Notes: generated from the letters alone by a model not told the origin. Positions 1 through 6,782 are shown, counted from the first letter of the stretch. The stretch: 8,577 nucleotides of DNA from Clostridia bacterium (GCA_029054485.1 JAIDFD010000143.1:1-8577); one strand, 5' to 3'. Translations and numbers: made by a program.

Positions 1-133
1 CCTCCGCTCCGACAACTCGCGGACCTAAAATATTGAACAAACTTTCCTTCACCCTGTCGGCAGTGGGGCGGATTTCCGCGCCTTTGAATTCCGCAAGGTT
101 TAATCCTCTGTATTTACCCGCAATAATTCTCAT
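1..133 (-). CDS. rsmD: 16S rRNA (guanine966-N2)-methyltransferase RsmD, N-terminal fragment (gene runs off the left edge)
   Basis: Forty-four N-terminal residues are visible. They start MRIIAGKYRG and contain the stretch IRPTADRVKESLFNIL, at about residues 21-36. Both are hallmarks of RsmD, the SAM-dependent enzyme that methylates G966 of 16S rRNA during small-subunit assembly. The SAM-binding and catalytic (N/D-PPY) motifs would lie outside the window, so completeness cannot be judged. The ATG overlaps the TGA of the upstream membrane-protein gene in an ATGA arrangement (4 bp). An AGAGGA ribosome binding site sits about 5 nt upstream, inside that gene, so the two are probably translationally coupled. 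It is the last visible gene of the alr operon. Confidence 0.9.
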   Translation of the reverse strand, partial: MRIIAGKYRGLNLAEFKGAEIRPTADRVKESLFNILGPRVVGAE

Positions 134-747
134 TTATTCCTCTTGCCTTTAAGTTCCTGAGCTTTTGCCACAAGGAGCTGTTTCTTTTTTTCTTTTCCCG
201 CGCCCAAAAAATACGCTACGGCGTGAACCGCAACGGGCACGACTATCCACACAAAATTCAGCCACTCGCTGATATTTGCGCCGCTTAAATTTATAAGCTC
301 GAACGGGAACCACGCCCAGCCGAACGCGTACATAAGCACAAATTCGCAGGGCTTATTGGGTGCCGCAGCGTTTATTATCTGAAAGATTATAAAGGGCACA
401 CAGCTTATCAAAGCGATAACAAAACCCTTGTAAACCGCGTACTCGCCAACGTGTAAAACCGCGCGCACGTCATCGGAGCCCGCCTCGCGCTTTTTGTTGT
501 TCTGGACGGTGCGCCTGTAAGCCACGACTCCGTTCTGCCTGCCGAAAATTATATATGCAACGATAAGCAGTACTTCGCCGAATACCAGCGCGGCAATGCT
601 TATGCCCATCTCGTCCGAGTAGGACGCAAAAAGAATTACCGATGCGCTGAAAATGAGTTGCAGCATAAACGGGAACGCCGCGCCTACAAGCAAATCTTTA
701 AGCTCTAAAAGAAGCTTTTTCCACTTTTGTTCACTGTTGAGATTCAT
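130..747 (-). CDS. Unrecognised integral membrane protein (205 aa) between the folate cyclo-ligase gene and rsmD
   Basis: I do not recognise this family. With the start at 747 the protein is 205 aa. It has a short amphipathic Lys-rich N-terminus and hydrophobic segments near residues 21-43, 48-69, 105-126 and 163-183, plus a weaker one near 136-150. The C-terminal tail is strongly basic (KEKKKQLLVAKAQELKGKRNK from about 185). A conserved-looking hydrophilic loop at 70-100 (GRQNGVVAYRRT, then KKREAGSDD) separates the helix pairs. I chose the 747 ATG because an AAAAGGG site precedes it by about 11 nt. A longer reading from 819 would only extend back through the cyclo-ligase gene. It overlaps that gene by 17 bp and rsmD by 4 bp, so it is a genuine operon member. 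No catalytic or transport motif is visible; a structural or small accessory membrane role is possible. Confidence 0.8.
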   Translation of the reverse strand: MNLNSEQKWKKLLLELKDLLVGAAFPFMLQLIFSASVILFASYSDEMGISIAALVFGEVLLIVAYIIFGRQNGVVAYRRTVQNNKKREAGSDDVRAVLHVGEYAVYKGFVIALISCVPFIIFQIINAAAPNKPCEFVLMYAFGWAWFPFELINLSGANISEWLNFVWIVVPVAVHAVAYFLGAGKEKKKQLLVAKAQELKGKRNK

Positions 748-1270
748 AATAATATATACCCTTTTCGCACAAAAATAAATCCAGCGGTATATCCCACTTA
801 TCCTCTTCAAAGCTTTCAATCTGGAAGCTGTATCCGAGTCCGACTTTCTTCGTGCGCTTGTCCTTTAAATACCTATCGTAAAAACCTTTGCCGTAACCTA
901 TGCGGTATCCCCTTCCGTTCACCGCCAAAAGGGGAATTACCGTCACGTCTATTTTTCCATTATAGGGCTTACCCCTGGGCTCGTCTATGCCGAACGCGCC
1001 CTTGACCGTTTCGCCGTAGGGCACGGCAACCATTTTTTCGCCGTCCACGCGGGGAAGATAAACCTTTTTCCCCGCCGCAACGAGTTCCGCGATTAAGGCT
1101 TTTGTATCCGCTTCGGTTGAAAATGAATTATAGATAAAAAAGCTTTCGTATTGACTGAACGCGTTTAAAAAATTATCCAGTATCGCGCCGTCCGCAAACT
1201 CGCGCCGAACGCCTCCGAAATATTTTCGCTTGATTTTAAGTTTGTATCTTAATTCTTCTTTATCGTTCAT
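731..1270 (-). CDS. 5-formyltetrahydrofolate cyclo-ligase (5,10-methenyltetrahydrofolate synthetase)
   Basis: The enzyme uses ATP to convert 5-formyl-THF (folinate) to 5,10-methenyl-THF, recycling a dead-end inhibitor of folate enzymes in the cytoplasm. At 179 aa it has the usual family length. The N-terminal basic helix (ELRYKLKIKRK, 6-16) and the STEADT segment (51-56) fit folate and nucleotide binding. GIDEPRG lies at 94-100. The family signature YRIGYGKGFYDRYL at 122-135 gives the R-x-G-x-G-x-G-x-YDR phosphate-binding loop. The C-terminal half (IPLDLFLCEKGIYY) also fits. The ATG overlaps the 3' end of alr by 11 bp, with AAAGGG about 4 nt upstream. Its own 3' end overlaps the membrane-protein gene by 17 bp. 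Symbols used for this family include mthfS, ygfA, fau and yqgN; none can be preferred from sequence alone. Confidence 0.95.
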   Translation of the reverse strand: MNDKEELRYKLKIKRKYFGGVRREFADGAILDNFLNAFSQYESFFIYNSFSTEADTKALIAELVAAGKKVYLPRVDGEKMVAVPYGETVKGAFGIDEPRGKPYNGKIDVTVIPLLAVNGRGYRIGYGKGFYDRYLKDKRTKKVGLGYSFQIESFEEDKWDIPLDLFLCEKGIYYYESQQ

Positions 1271-2234
1271 ACACCCTTTCCGAACGCTGGGTTACGCGCG
1301 TTAAAACCTCGTATGAAATAGTACCGCACCTTTTAGCGTAAACGTCGGCGTTGCCCATAATAAGGGGCATTTCGCCGTTATCCTCCGAGATATAGCAGTC
1401 CATACACAGCGTTTTTTCGCCGAGTGGCACCGTCCTCCAAAACCCGTCCGCATAGCCTGCGCGGTAGACGGAAAGCCTTTTGTAATTTTTATCCGCAAAG
1501 TTATAGCCTACCCCGCCTCCGATAAAATCGGTCTGCTGGGTGCGCCGCGCGTAAACTTTGAGCGCGGGCTCAAAACCGTCCGCCTTGAATCCCGCGGGCG
1601 CGTAGCCGTATAAAAGTATGCCCGCGCGCACACCGTCGAATAAAAACTTCCCGCCCAGCAAAAGTCCGCCGCTTGCCGATAAATGCGCGCAAGCCCACGG
1701 ATTTACTTTTTTTACTTCTTTCACCGCCGACAAAAAGAGTTCTCTCTGCTTGTTTGCGGCAGAAAGGTTTTCGGGCGCGAACAGGTGGGAATAAACTCCC
1801 TTTATACTCTCTGGCGGAAGGCTATCCAAAACCTCTGCAAGTCTGTCCGCGTTACAGCCGTTGCGGTTCATTCCGGTGTTCACTTTTATATGGCAATCCA
1901 GCCCAAAAATCAATTCGGCTGTTTCAACCGAGTTCACGGTTGCGGTGAGGTTATACGCTTTTATACGCTCCGCGTCGCATCTGTCCAACGGCGGTGTTAA
2001 AACCAGAATTTCCTTTGAAATACCCGCAGTTCTTAGCGCCGCGCCCTCTTCCGCGATTGCAACGCAGAAGCCGTCGCAAATATCTTCTATCGCGCGCGAA
2101 ACTTCTTCCGCGCCGTGTCCGTAGCCGTCGGCTTTGACCACGGCGTAAAATTTTGAGTGCTTTGCAAGTTTTTTGATTTTTAAAGCATTGCGCCGTAAAG
2201 CGGGCAAGCTTATTTTAGACAGCGTTTTTTGCAT
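1260..2234 (-). CDS. alr: Alanine racemase, compact form
   Basis: This PLP enzyme interconverts L- and D-alanine, supplying D-Ala for peptidoglycan. The PLP-binding motif AVVKADGYGHG places the Schiff-base lysine at K34. HIKVNTGMNRNG (115-126) is the conserved strand with the substrate-side arginine. VRAGILLYG (202-210) and AGYADGFWR (259-267) follow, with Y261 as the second catalytic base. MD at 278-279 and the C-terminal signature CGTISYEVLTRVTQRSERVY (303-322) complete the family pattern. At 324 aa it is about 40 residues shorter than usual. The loss is in the C-terminal beta domain, where the loop before MD and the stretch between MD and the YE motif are condensed; all catalytic residues survive. 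It is first in the minus-strand operon. No clear Shine-Dalgarno precedes the 2234 ATG, so the start is less certain than the identity. Confidence 0.93.
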   Translation of the reverse strand: MQKTLSKISLPALRRNALKIKKLAKHSKFYAVVKADGYGHGAEEVSRAIEDICDGFCVAIAEEGAALRTAGISKEILVLTPPLDRCDAERIKAYNLTATVNSVETAELIFGLDCHIKVNTGMNRNGCNADRLAEVLDSLPPESIKGVYSHLFAPENLSAANKQRELFLSAVKEVKKVNPWACAHLSASGGLLLGGKFLFDGVRAGILLYGYAPAGFKADGFEPALKVYARRTQQTDFIGGGVGYNFADKNYKRLSVYRAGYADGFWRTVPLGEKTLCMDCYISEDNGEMPLIMGNADVYAKRCGTISYEVLTRVTQRSERVYER

Positions 2235-2278
2235 ACTGTCATTTTATGCTTAAAACCGCTTAATTGTTTGTAACTTTT

Positions 2279-2307
2279 ATTTTAACACAATAACCCGCGC
2301 TTTGCAA
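2279..2307 (-). promoter_or_regulatory. Sigma-A-type promoter for the alr operon
   Basis: Read on the minus strand: TTGCAA (2307-2302), a 17-nt spacer, then TAAAAT (2284-2279). Transcription would start near 2272, about 38 nt before the alr ATG. It lies back to back with the rightward promoter, with about 30 bp between the two -35 boxes. The untranslated leader has no obvious AGGAGG. Assigned by match to consensus only. Confidence 0.55.
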
Positions 2308-2337
2308 TTATTTTAAATATTTTTAAGTTTAAACAAT

Positions 2338-2366
2338 TTGACTTTTAGATGAAAAAGCGATAAAAT
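2338..2366 (+). promoter_or_regulatory. Sigma-A-type promoter for the MATE-kinase gene
   Basis: TTGACT (2338-2343), a 17-nt spacer and TAAAAT (2361-2366) give a near-consensus promoter. Predicted initiation near 2373 produces an untranslated leader of about 138 nt before the ATG at 2511, long enough for the structured element described next. Confidence 0.7.
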
Positions 2367-2390
2367 ATTGAGGTAAAATTTAATAAAAAG

Positions 2391-2482
2391 CACGATGACA
2401 CAAGTAGCGGGCAAACCCCGCGTAAACCTGATTACGGAACGTATTTTAGAATTCGCTCTTTATCGGTTGCTTGTGTTTTTTT
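2391..2482 (+). ncRNA. Structured leader: candidate riboswitch/attenuator, best guess guanidine-IV (mepA motif)
   Basis: Two small hairpins abut. One is GCGGG (2407-2411) with CCCGC (2417-2421) around a CAAAC loop. The other is CGTAA (2421-2425) with TTACG (2432-2436) around an ACCTGA loop. An outer pairing, ACACAAG (2398-2404) with CTTGTGT (2470-2476), extends inward by about four pairs including wobbles (to C2408-G2466) and runs into seven T's (2476-2482). That extension uses two bases of the first hairpin, so the full-length states compete. The T-tract directly after the outer stem suggests transcription termination controlled by folding. Guanidine-IV is a compact riboswitch class known upstream of MepA-type MATE genes in Clostridia, which is exactly the gene here. 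I assign the class from architecture and neighbour, not from a remembered full consensus. The terminator loop is unusually large for a simple intrinsic terminator. Confidence 0.5.
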
Positions 2483-2510
2483 GTGCGCTTAAAACAATTA
2501 AGGAGTGTAT

Positions 2511-4583
2511 ATGGAACAGACCCAAACTCAGGTTGCGGGAAGCAACCAATACTTAGGAAAAGAGAAAATTTTTAAGCTTATGCTTAAATTTTCAATCCCC
2601 TGCGTACTGTCCCTTTTGGTGAGCGCGCTGTACAATATCGTTGACCAGATATTTATCGGCAACAGCGAGCTGGGCGCACTTGGCAACGCGGCAACTGGCG
2701 TAGTGTTTCCTATCTTTATAATTGCGCAGGCGTTCGCGTGGTGCTTCGGAGACGGTTGCGCGGCTTTTCTGAACATCTGTCAGGGAAAAGGCGAAGGACA
2801 GAACGCGCATAAGGCTATCGGCACGGGTATAGTGCTGACGGTAATTGCAAGCCTTGTGTTAATGGCAATTTTCTATCCCCTGCAAAGACAGCTTCTTCTC
2901 ACCTTCGGCGCGTCAGTCGACGGTACCAACGCCTATACGGGCGAATTCGAGCCGGGCAGTATAGACTACGCAATTCAGTACTTTGTAATCGTACTCGGCT
3001 TTTTCCCCGTGTTTATGGCAATGAATATGATGAACGCGGTAATCCGTGCGGACGGAAGCCCCGGCTGGTCTATGGCTTCGATGCTGTCCGGCGCAATCAC
3101 GAATATCGTTCTGGACGCCGCTTTCATTATCGGACTTAAATGGGGTATGGCGGGCGCCGCGTGGGCAACCGTAATAGGTCAGTGCGTGTCCTTCGTGATA
3201 AGCGTAGTTTACTTCATATTCAAGACCAAGACATTTAAGATGCACTTAAAGTCCTTTATCCCCAACTTAAAGCTTTTTGTAAGCTCGTTGAAGTTAGGCG
3301 CGTCGTCGTTTATAACCCAGATGACGATAGTCATAATTTCGCTCGTGTGCAACATTATGCTTGCAAAATTCGGAGCAATGTCCGACTACGGCGTAAATAT
3401 CCCTATCGCGATAATCGCTATCGAGAGCAAGGTTTTCACCGTCGTCGTAAATATAGTTGTGGGAATTGTTCTGGGCTGTCAGCCGATAATCGGCTATAAC
3501 ATCGGCGCGAAAAAATACGACCGTGTGAAAAAGACTTACTTTGCGATACTTCTATGTACGGCGATAATAGGCATTCTGTTTACACTGCTGTTTGAAATCG
3601 CACCCGATGCGGTTGTGGGAATTTTCGGCAAGCCCGACCCCGAACAGGTCAACCCCGAGCTGTACTGGCAGTTCGGAAGAAAGACATTCCGTATATTCCT
3701 GTCGCTTGTCACATTTACCTGTGCGATAAAGATGACCTCTATCTTCTTTCAGGCGGTGGGCAAGCCCATTCAGGCGGTTGTATCCTCCCTTCTTCGCGAC
3801 ATAATTCTCTTTGTGCCGCTAGTATGTATTCTTCCGCTGTGCTTCACCCCCGGTGTTGAAGCTATCCTCTACGCCGCACCCATTGCAGACGTTGTTGCGA
3901 TGGCGGTTGCCGCCGTTCTTACGGTAATATATTTAGTAAAGCTTAAAACCAAGCCCGAGGAAGTACCCGCAGAAAACGCCGAACAGGAACCCGTATTAAA
4001 GCCCTCGAAAAAAGGCGTTATTATCACTATCAGCCGCGAACACGGCTCGGGCGGAAAGCAGATAGGAAAAATTGTTGCCGAACGACTTGGTATCCCCTTC
4101 TACTACAAGGAAATGACAGCGCTCGCCGCAAAAGAGAGCGGACTTGATAAGGAATTTGTTGCCGACATCAACGCGGACTCGCCCGATATTATGTACGACT
4201 TGTATCTTTCGAGCAATGCGGTACAGCAAGCAGTTATAGCGCAAGACAAAATAATCAAGAAGATTGCCGAAAACGGAAGCTGCGTAATCGTGGGCAGAGC
4301 CGCCGACTGGGTTCTGCGAGACAATGAGGACGTTGTAAAAGTGTTTATACACGCGCCTGAAGAATACCGCGTAAAACGCATATGCGAAATTTACGGCGAT
4401 ACCGAGGCGCAGGCGAAAAAGAACGCAAAGCGCTCCAACACAAAACGTGCCTCGTACTATAAAAACGTTTCGGGTCAGGACTGGGGCGAAAGTAAAAACT
4501 ACCACCTCTGCGTGGATAGCTCGGTTGGACTTGAAGAGTCCGCGGACGTTATTCTCAAATATCTGCAAGAAAACAAGCAATAA
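2511..4583 (+). CDS. MepA-type MATE efflux transporter fused to a C-terminal cytidylate-kinase-like domain
   Basis: The protein is 690 aa. Residues about 20-480 form a complete MATE exporter of the MepA/DinF type: the first helix carries FSIPCVLSLL and YNIVDQIFIG (41-50), and many hydrophobic segments follow. Such proteins export cationic drugs or metabolites using a Na+ or H+ gradient. A charged Pro/Glu linker (about 481-501) leads to a cytoplasmic domain of about 185 aa resembling the cytidylate-kinase-like P-loop family. It has SREHGSGGKQIG (508-519), the CVIVGRAADWVL motif (591-602), RVKRI (620-624), KRASYYK (645-651) and a final NYHLCVDSS segment (663-671). A single frame runs through both parts, so this is a fusion and not two overlapping genes. 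I chose ATG 2511 over an in-frame GTG at 2505 because AAGGAG (2500-2505) is 5 nt before the ATG and would itself contain the GTG. A long leader with a possible riboswitch precedes it. The kinase substrate is unknown. Confidence 0.93.
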   Translation: MEQTQTQVAGSNQYLGKEKIFKLMLKFSIPCVLSLLVSALYNIVDQIFIGNSELGALGNAATGVVFPIFIIAQAFAWCFGDGCAAFLNICQGKGEGQNAHKAIGTGIVLTVIASLVLMAIFYPLQRQLLLTFGASVDGTNAYTGEFEPGSIDYAIQYFVIVLGFFPVFMAMNMMNAVIRADGSPGWSMASMLSGAITNIVLDAAFIIGLKWGMAGAAWATVIGQCVSFVISVVYFIFKTKTFKMHLKSFIPNLKLFVSSLKLGASSFITQMTIVIISLVCNIMLAKFGAMSDYGVNIPIAIIAIESKVFTVVVNIVVGIVLGCQPIIGYNIGAKKYDRVKKTYFAILLCTAIIGILFTLLFEIAPDAVVGIFGKPDPEQVNPELYWQFGRKTFRIFLSLVTFTCAIKMTSIFFQAVGKPIQAVVSSLLRDIILFVPLVCILPLCFTPGVEAILYAAPIADVVAMAVAAVLTVIYLVKLKTKPEEVPAENAEQEPVLKPSKKGVIITISREHGSGGKQIGKIVAERLGIPFYYKEMTALAAKESGLDKEFVADINADSPDIMYDLYLSSNAVQQAVIAQDKIIKKIAENGSCVIVGRAADWVLRDNEDVVKVFIHAPEEYRVKRICEIYGDTEAQAKKNAKRSNTKRASYYKNVSGQDWGESKNYHLCVDSSVGLEESADVILKYLQENKQ

Positions 4584-4586
4584 TTT

Positions 4587-4619
4587 TAAAAGCCTTCCGC
4601 TTAGCGGAAGGCTTTTTTT
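4587..4619. terminator. Bidirectional intrinsic terminator between converging genes
   Basis: AGCCTTCCGC (4591-4600) pairs perfectly with GCGGAAGGCT (4604-4613) around a three-base loop. T's follow on the plus strand (to 4619). A run of A's on the left (4588-4591) gives T's when read leftward. It sits 3 bp past the MATE-kinase stop and 13 bp before the stop of the leftward lipoprotein gene, so it can end both transcripts. The rightward T-tract is the stronger one. Confidence 0.92.
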
Positions 4620-4631
4620 GTTGTATTAAAT

Positions 4632-6650
4632 TCAGACTGCAACCATAGATACACTGACGTTTCCGCCGGTTGCGCTGGTGATAAATACCAACTTATCGCC
4701 TGCTTTAAGGTCAAGCGTTACGGTCCACGTTACGGCCTGCAGTGTAGCCGTGTAGGGCGCATCGTTCAGAACGGTTGCACTGGGGAACTGGAAACTTACT
4801 TCCGCAGGATTGCCCGATACGGGGTTGCCGTTTGACAAGAAGTAGTCATCGTAATTTTCAGAGACGTTTTTTCCGAAATAGACGAAGCTTCTCATCATAC
4901 CGTTAGGCACAGATAAGGATATAGTATAAGTACCCTCTTCTATGTCGCCCACTTCCAATACGGAAACGCCGTGACCCTCAATGCTAAACGCCGAAAGAGG
5001 CTCATTGGGAGTAATCTTGGGCAAAGCAATCTCATCGCCGATAGTTACGGTAACCGCGCCCGATTGAATGTAGCCGAACGCAAACTCTATTTTTTCACCC
5101 GCAACGCCCTCGAAGTTAGCCCATGCGGTATCGCCGTCCAAAAGCTCACTTCCGTTCATAAACACCACCATTCCCGCGGGAACGGTCAGCGAATAGGTCT
5201 TTGTTTCGGCGGGAACGAAGTCGCACTTATCGTTGAACTCAACCGAATACGCCTCGCTTATATTGACGGTATTATCACCTTCCACGAGAATGGGCAGAGT
5301 TGATACGTTCACACTGAACTTTACTGTATCCACAACTACGATTACCCACTCGCCCGCCGCCATATTTACCGTTACGCTGTTACTCAAAGGCTGCGTTGTA
5401 TCCGACATGGAAAATCTATCGAACACGGGAGATGCACTGTTCCATGCACCGGACGTATAAGCATTGGGAGTGGTTGGCGTTTTTCCACCGGTAATTATAT
5501 GTTGCACAGTGTTTATTGTTACGCCGTCGTTAAAAGTAATCTGATAAACGCCGTTTGTTTCGGCGATAAAAGTCATAAAATATAAGTTTCCGTTTTTGGC
5601 TGCGGCTACGTCGGTGGCGTCGACAAGATTATCACCGTAACTTAACAGCATTCCGCAACGAGTCAACGCAAAAACCGAAGTAACTTCGTTTTCTCCGTTT
5701 TCATCTTTAAACAGTTTACCGCAGTCGCCGCACTCATAATGTACCATATTTCTAAACGTTGTTGCGGTGCCGTCGGGATAATTGACAGATTCCGAGTTTG
5801 CGTTTGCCGCAACCGCCGAAAGAGTATGTTCATAAGGTATCACGGTATCTGAAACGCTGTCAATCTCTTCCTGTCCCTCCGCATCGTGAAAAAGTTTTCC
5901 GCATTCGCAGGAGTAATACTCGATATTTCCGTCTTTGCCAGAGCCGCAATCAGCCTCTGACGCATTGTGTTTTGTAAGAGTATGCGCTTTGGGATTTATC
6001 GCGGACACGACCATAAATGTTACGTTTACTCCGTCTTTGTTAAATGTATATTCCGTCTCGCCCTGAGTTAAACAAGTTGCTGTGCTTTTAACGTTGACCG
6101 AATAGTCGGTATCGTTAAGCTCGGGCAATTCATAAACCAAATCATCTTCAGTCCAATCACAGAAATCGTCTGTTGCGGTGCAAACTCTCGTAGCAAGACC
6201 CTTACTGTCAGCAGTGGGTTGGTTTTCATCGGTTACAGTCCACACGGTGCCGCTGTGAACGTGCGGTTTTGCGGGAGTTGCGGCGATAAATTCTACCTTA
6301 ACCCCGTTGTTATCATATGTATACTTTCCTGTTCCCGATACGCCTACTTGCGCGGTGTCGTTAGAAACGGTATAGTCGCTTCCATTCAGCGCAGGCAACG
6401 AGTATTCGGTGTCGGAAGTTTCCGCATCGCATTCCCCTTCGCCGTTGCAGTTTCTCGTGGCTTTGCCGCCCGACTCGGCTGAGGGTTTGTTTTCGTCTTC
6501 TACTACCCAGTTGCTCCAACTGTGCGAGTGAGCTGTCGGTTCGTTGTCAGAACCGCCGTTGTCGTTGCACGCCGCAAGCACTAATCCTCCACCTGCGATT
6601 GCAAATGTAAATGCAAGAGCCGCAAGCATTGCTTTTTTTGTCTTTTTCAT
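4632..6650 (-). CDS. Large secreted lipoprotein with duplicated N-terminal modules and Cys-rich repeats; function unknown
   Basis: The protein is 672 aa with a lipoprotein signal peptide: MKKTKK, a hydrophobic core, then the lipobox LAAC with the lipidated cysteine at C28. It should be anchored to the outer face of the membrane. A Gly/Asn/Ser-rich linker leads into two related modules, about 41-121 and 130-212. Each has H-x-H, W-x-V, DEN-x-P, ATR-x-C, LP-L, DY and a Y-[TS]-[FY]-(N/D)-x-x-GV-V-F ending. Next come two shorter cysteine modules with CGKLF (250-254 and 310-314) followed by an acidic E-x-E/NEV stretch. The second half (about 335-672) is beta-rich, Val/Thr/Ser-rich and cysteine-poor, suggesting Ig-like or jelly-roll folds. 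Such Cys-bearing modules occur in large Firmicutes surface proteins, but no enzyme or adhesin domain is identifiable. AGGAGGT (6662-6656) lies 5 nt before the ATG. It is a single-gene transcript. Confidence 0.85.
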   Translation of the reverse strand: MKKTKKAMLAALAFTFAIAGGGLVLAACNDNGGSDNEPTAHSHSWSNWVVEDENKPSAESGGKATRNCNGEGECDAETSDTEYSLPALNGSDYTVSNDTAQVGVSGTGKYTYDNNGVKVEFIAATPAKPHVHSGTVWTVTDENQPTADSKGLATRVCTATDDFCDWTEDDLVYELPELNDTDYSVNVKSTATCLTQGETEYTFNKDGVNVTFMVVSAINPKAHTLTKHNASEADCGSGKDGNIEYYSCECGKLFHDAEGQEEIDSVSDTVIPYEHTLSAVAANANSESVNYPDGTATTFRNMVHYECGDCGKLFKDENGENEVTSVFALTRCGMLLSYGDNLVDATDVAAAKNGNLYFMTFIAETNGVYQITFNDGVTINTVQHIITGGKTPTTPNAYTSGAWNSASPVFDRFSMSDTTQPLSNSVTVNMAAGEWVIVVVDTVKFSVNVSTLPILVEGDNTVNISEAYSVEFNDKCDFVPAETKTYSLTVPAGMVVFMNGSELLDGDTAWANFEGVAGEKIEFAFGYIQSGAVTVTIGDEIALPKITPNEPLSAFSIEGHGVSVLEVGDIEEGTYTISLSVPNGMMRSFVYFGKNVSENYDDYFLSNGNPVSGNPAEVSFQFPSATVLNDAPYTATLQAVTWTVTLDLKAGDKLVFITSATGGNVSVSMVAV
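5673..6530 (-). repeat. Repeated protein modules inside the large lipoprotein gene
   Basis: Two diverged copies of a module of about 80 residues occupy 6530-6288 and 6263-6015. The shared order is H-x-HS, DEN(K/Q)P, ATR-x-C, LP-L, (S/T)DY and DGV/NGV-V-F. Two shorter modules around CGKLFHDAEGQEE and CGKLFKDENGENE occupy about 5987-5826 and 5828-5673. The similarity is at protein level; the DNA copies have diverged, so recent slippage is unlikely. Confidence 0.7.
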
Positions 6651-6708
6651 ATTCTACCTCCTGATTTCGCTACGCACATACATTCGAACAACATAACCGC
6701 CTGAGAAA

Positions 6709-6729
6709 TTATGCAATATTTCTGCATAT
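6709..6729. promoter_or_regulatory. Palindromic operator-like site A (leader of the lipoprotein gene)
   Basis: TTATGC and GCATAT half-sites surround a 9-bp spacer; written differently, TATGCA and TGCATA surround 7 bp. It falls about 13 to 33 bp downstream of the predicted start point, where a bound protein could block elongation or the RNA could form a small hairpin. It is the least perfect of the three copies. Confidence 0.5.
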
Positions 6730-6748
6730 ATTGTGAATAACTGTATAA

Positions 6749-6777
6749 AATATACAATATTAACAGCGGCTTGTCAA
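6749..6777 (-). promoter_or_regulatory. Sigma-A-type promoter for the large lipoprotein gene
   Basis: On the minus strand: TTGACA (6777-6772), a 17-nt spacer and TATATT (6754-6749), five of six bases matching the -10 consensus. Initiation is expected near 6742, giving an untranslated leader of about 90 nt. Operator-like palindromes lie immediately upstream of the -35 box and downstream of the start point. Confidence 0.75.
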
Positions 6778-6782
6778 GTAAT

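Noticed and set aside
748..819. Longer N-terminus for the membrane protein starting at 819
   Set aside because: The added residues are basic and aromatic, unlike a natural extension. They would enlarge the overlap with the cyclo-ligase gene, and the 747 start has its own ribosome binding site.
1673..2124. Overlapping plus-strand open frames inside alr
   Set aside because: They are antisense to conserved alanine racemase sequence, lack ribosome binding sites and have low-quality compositions rich in Arg, Ser and Cys.
2391..2440. Fluoride or c-di-GMP-I riboswitch, suggested by the CACGATG and GGGCAAACC stretches
   Set aside because: The conserved partners of those motifs are not in the right order or spacing, and the downstream gene does not suit a fluoride channel; the mepA-type reading fits better.
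2505..2510. GTG at 2505 as start of the MATE-kinase gene
   Set aside because: It overlaps the AAGGAG ribosome binding site itself; the ATG at 2511 is correctly spaced.
2235..2510. Searched the 276-bp divergent gap for a small gene or tRNA
   Set aside because: No open frame with a ribosome binding site and no cloverleaf found; the promoters and leader structure account for it.
3996..4580. A 194-codon open frame on the minus strand inside the kinase domain
   Set aside because: It lies wholly antisense to the well-supported kinase domain, has no ribosome binding site and its translation resembles no protein family; a codon-bias shadow.
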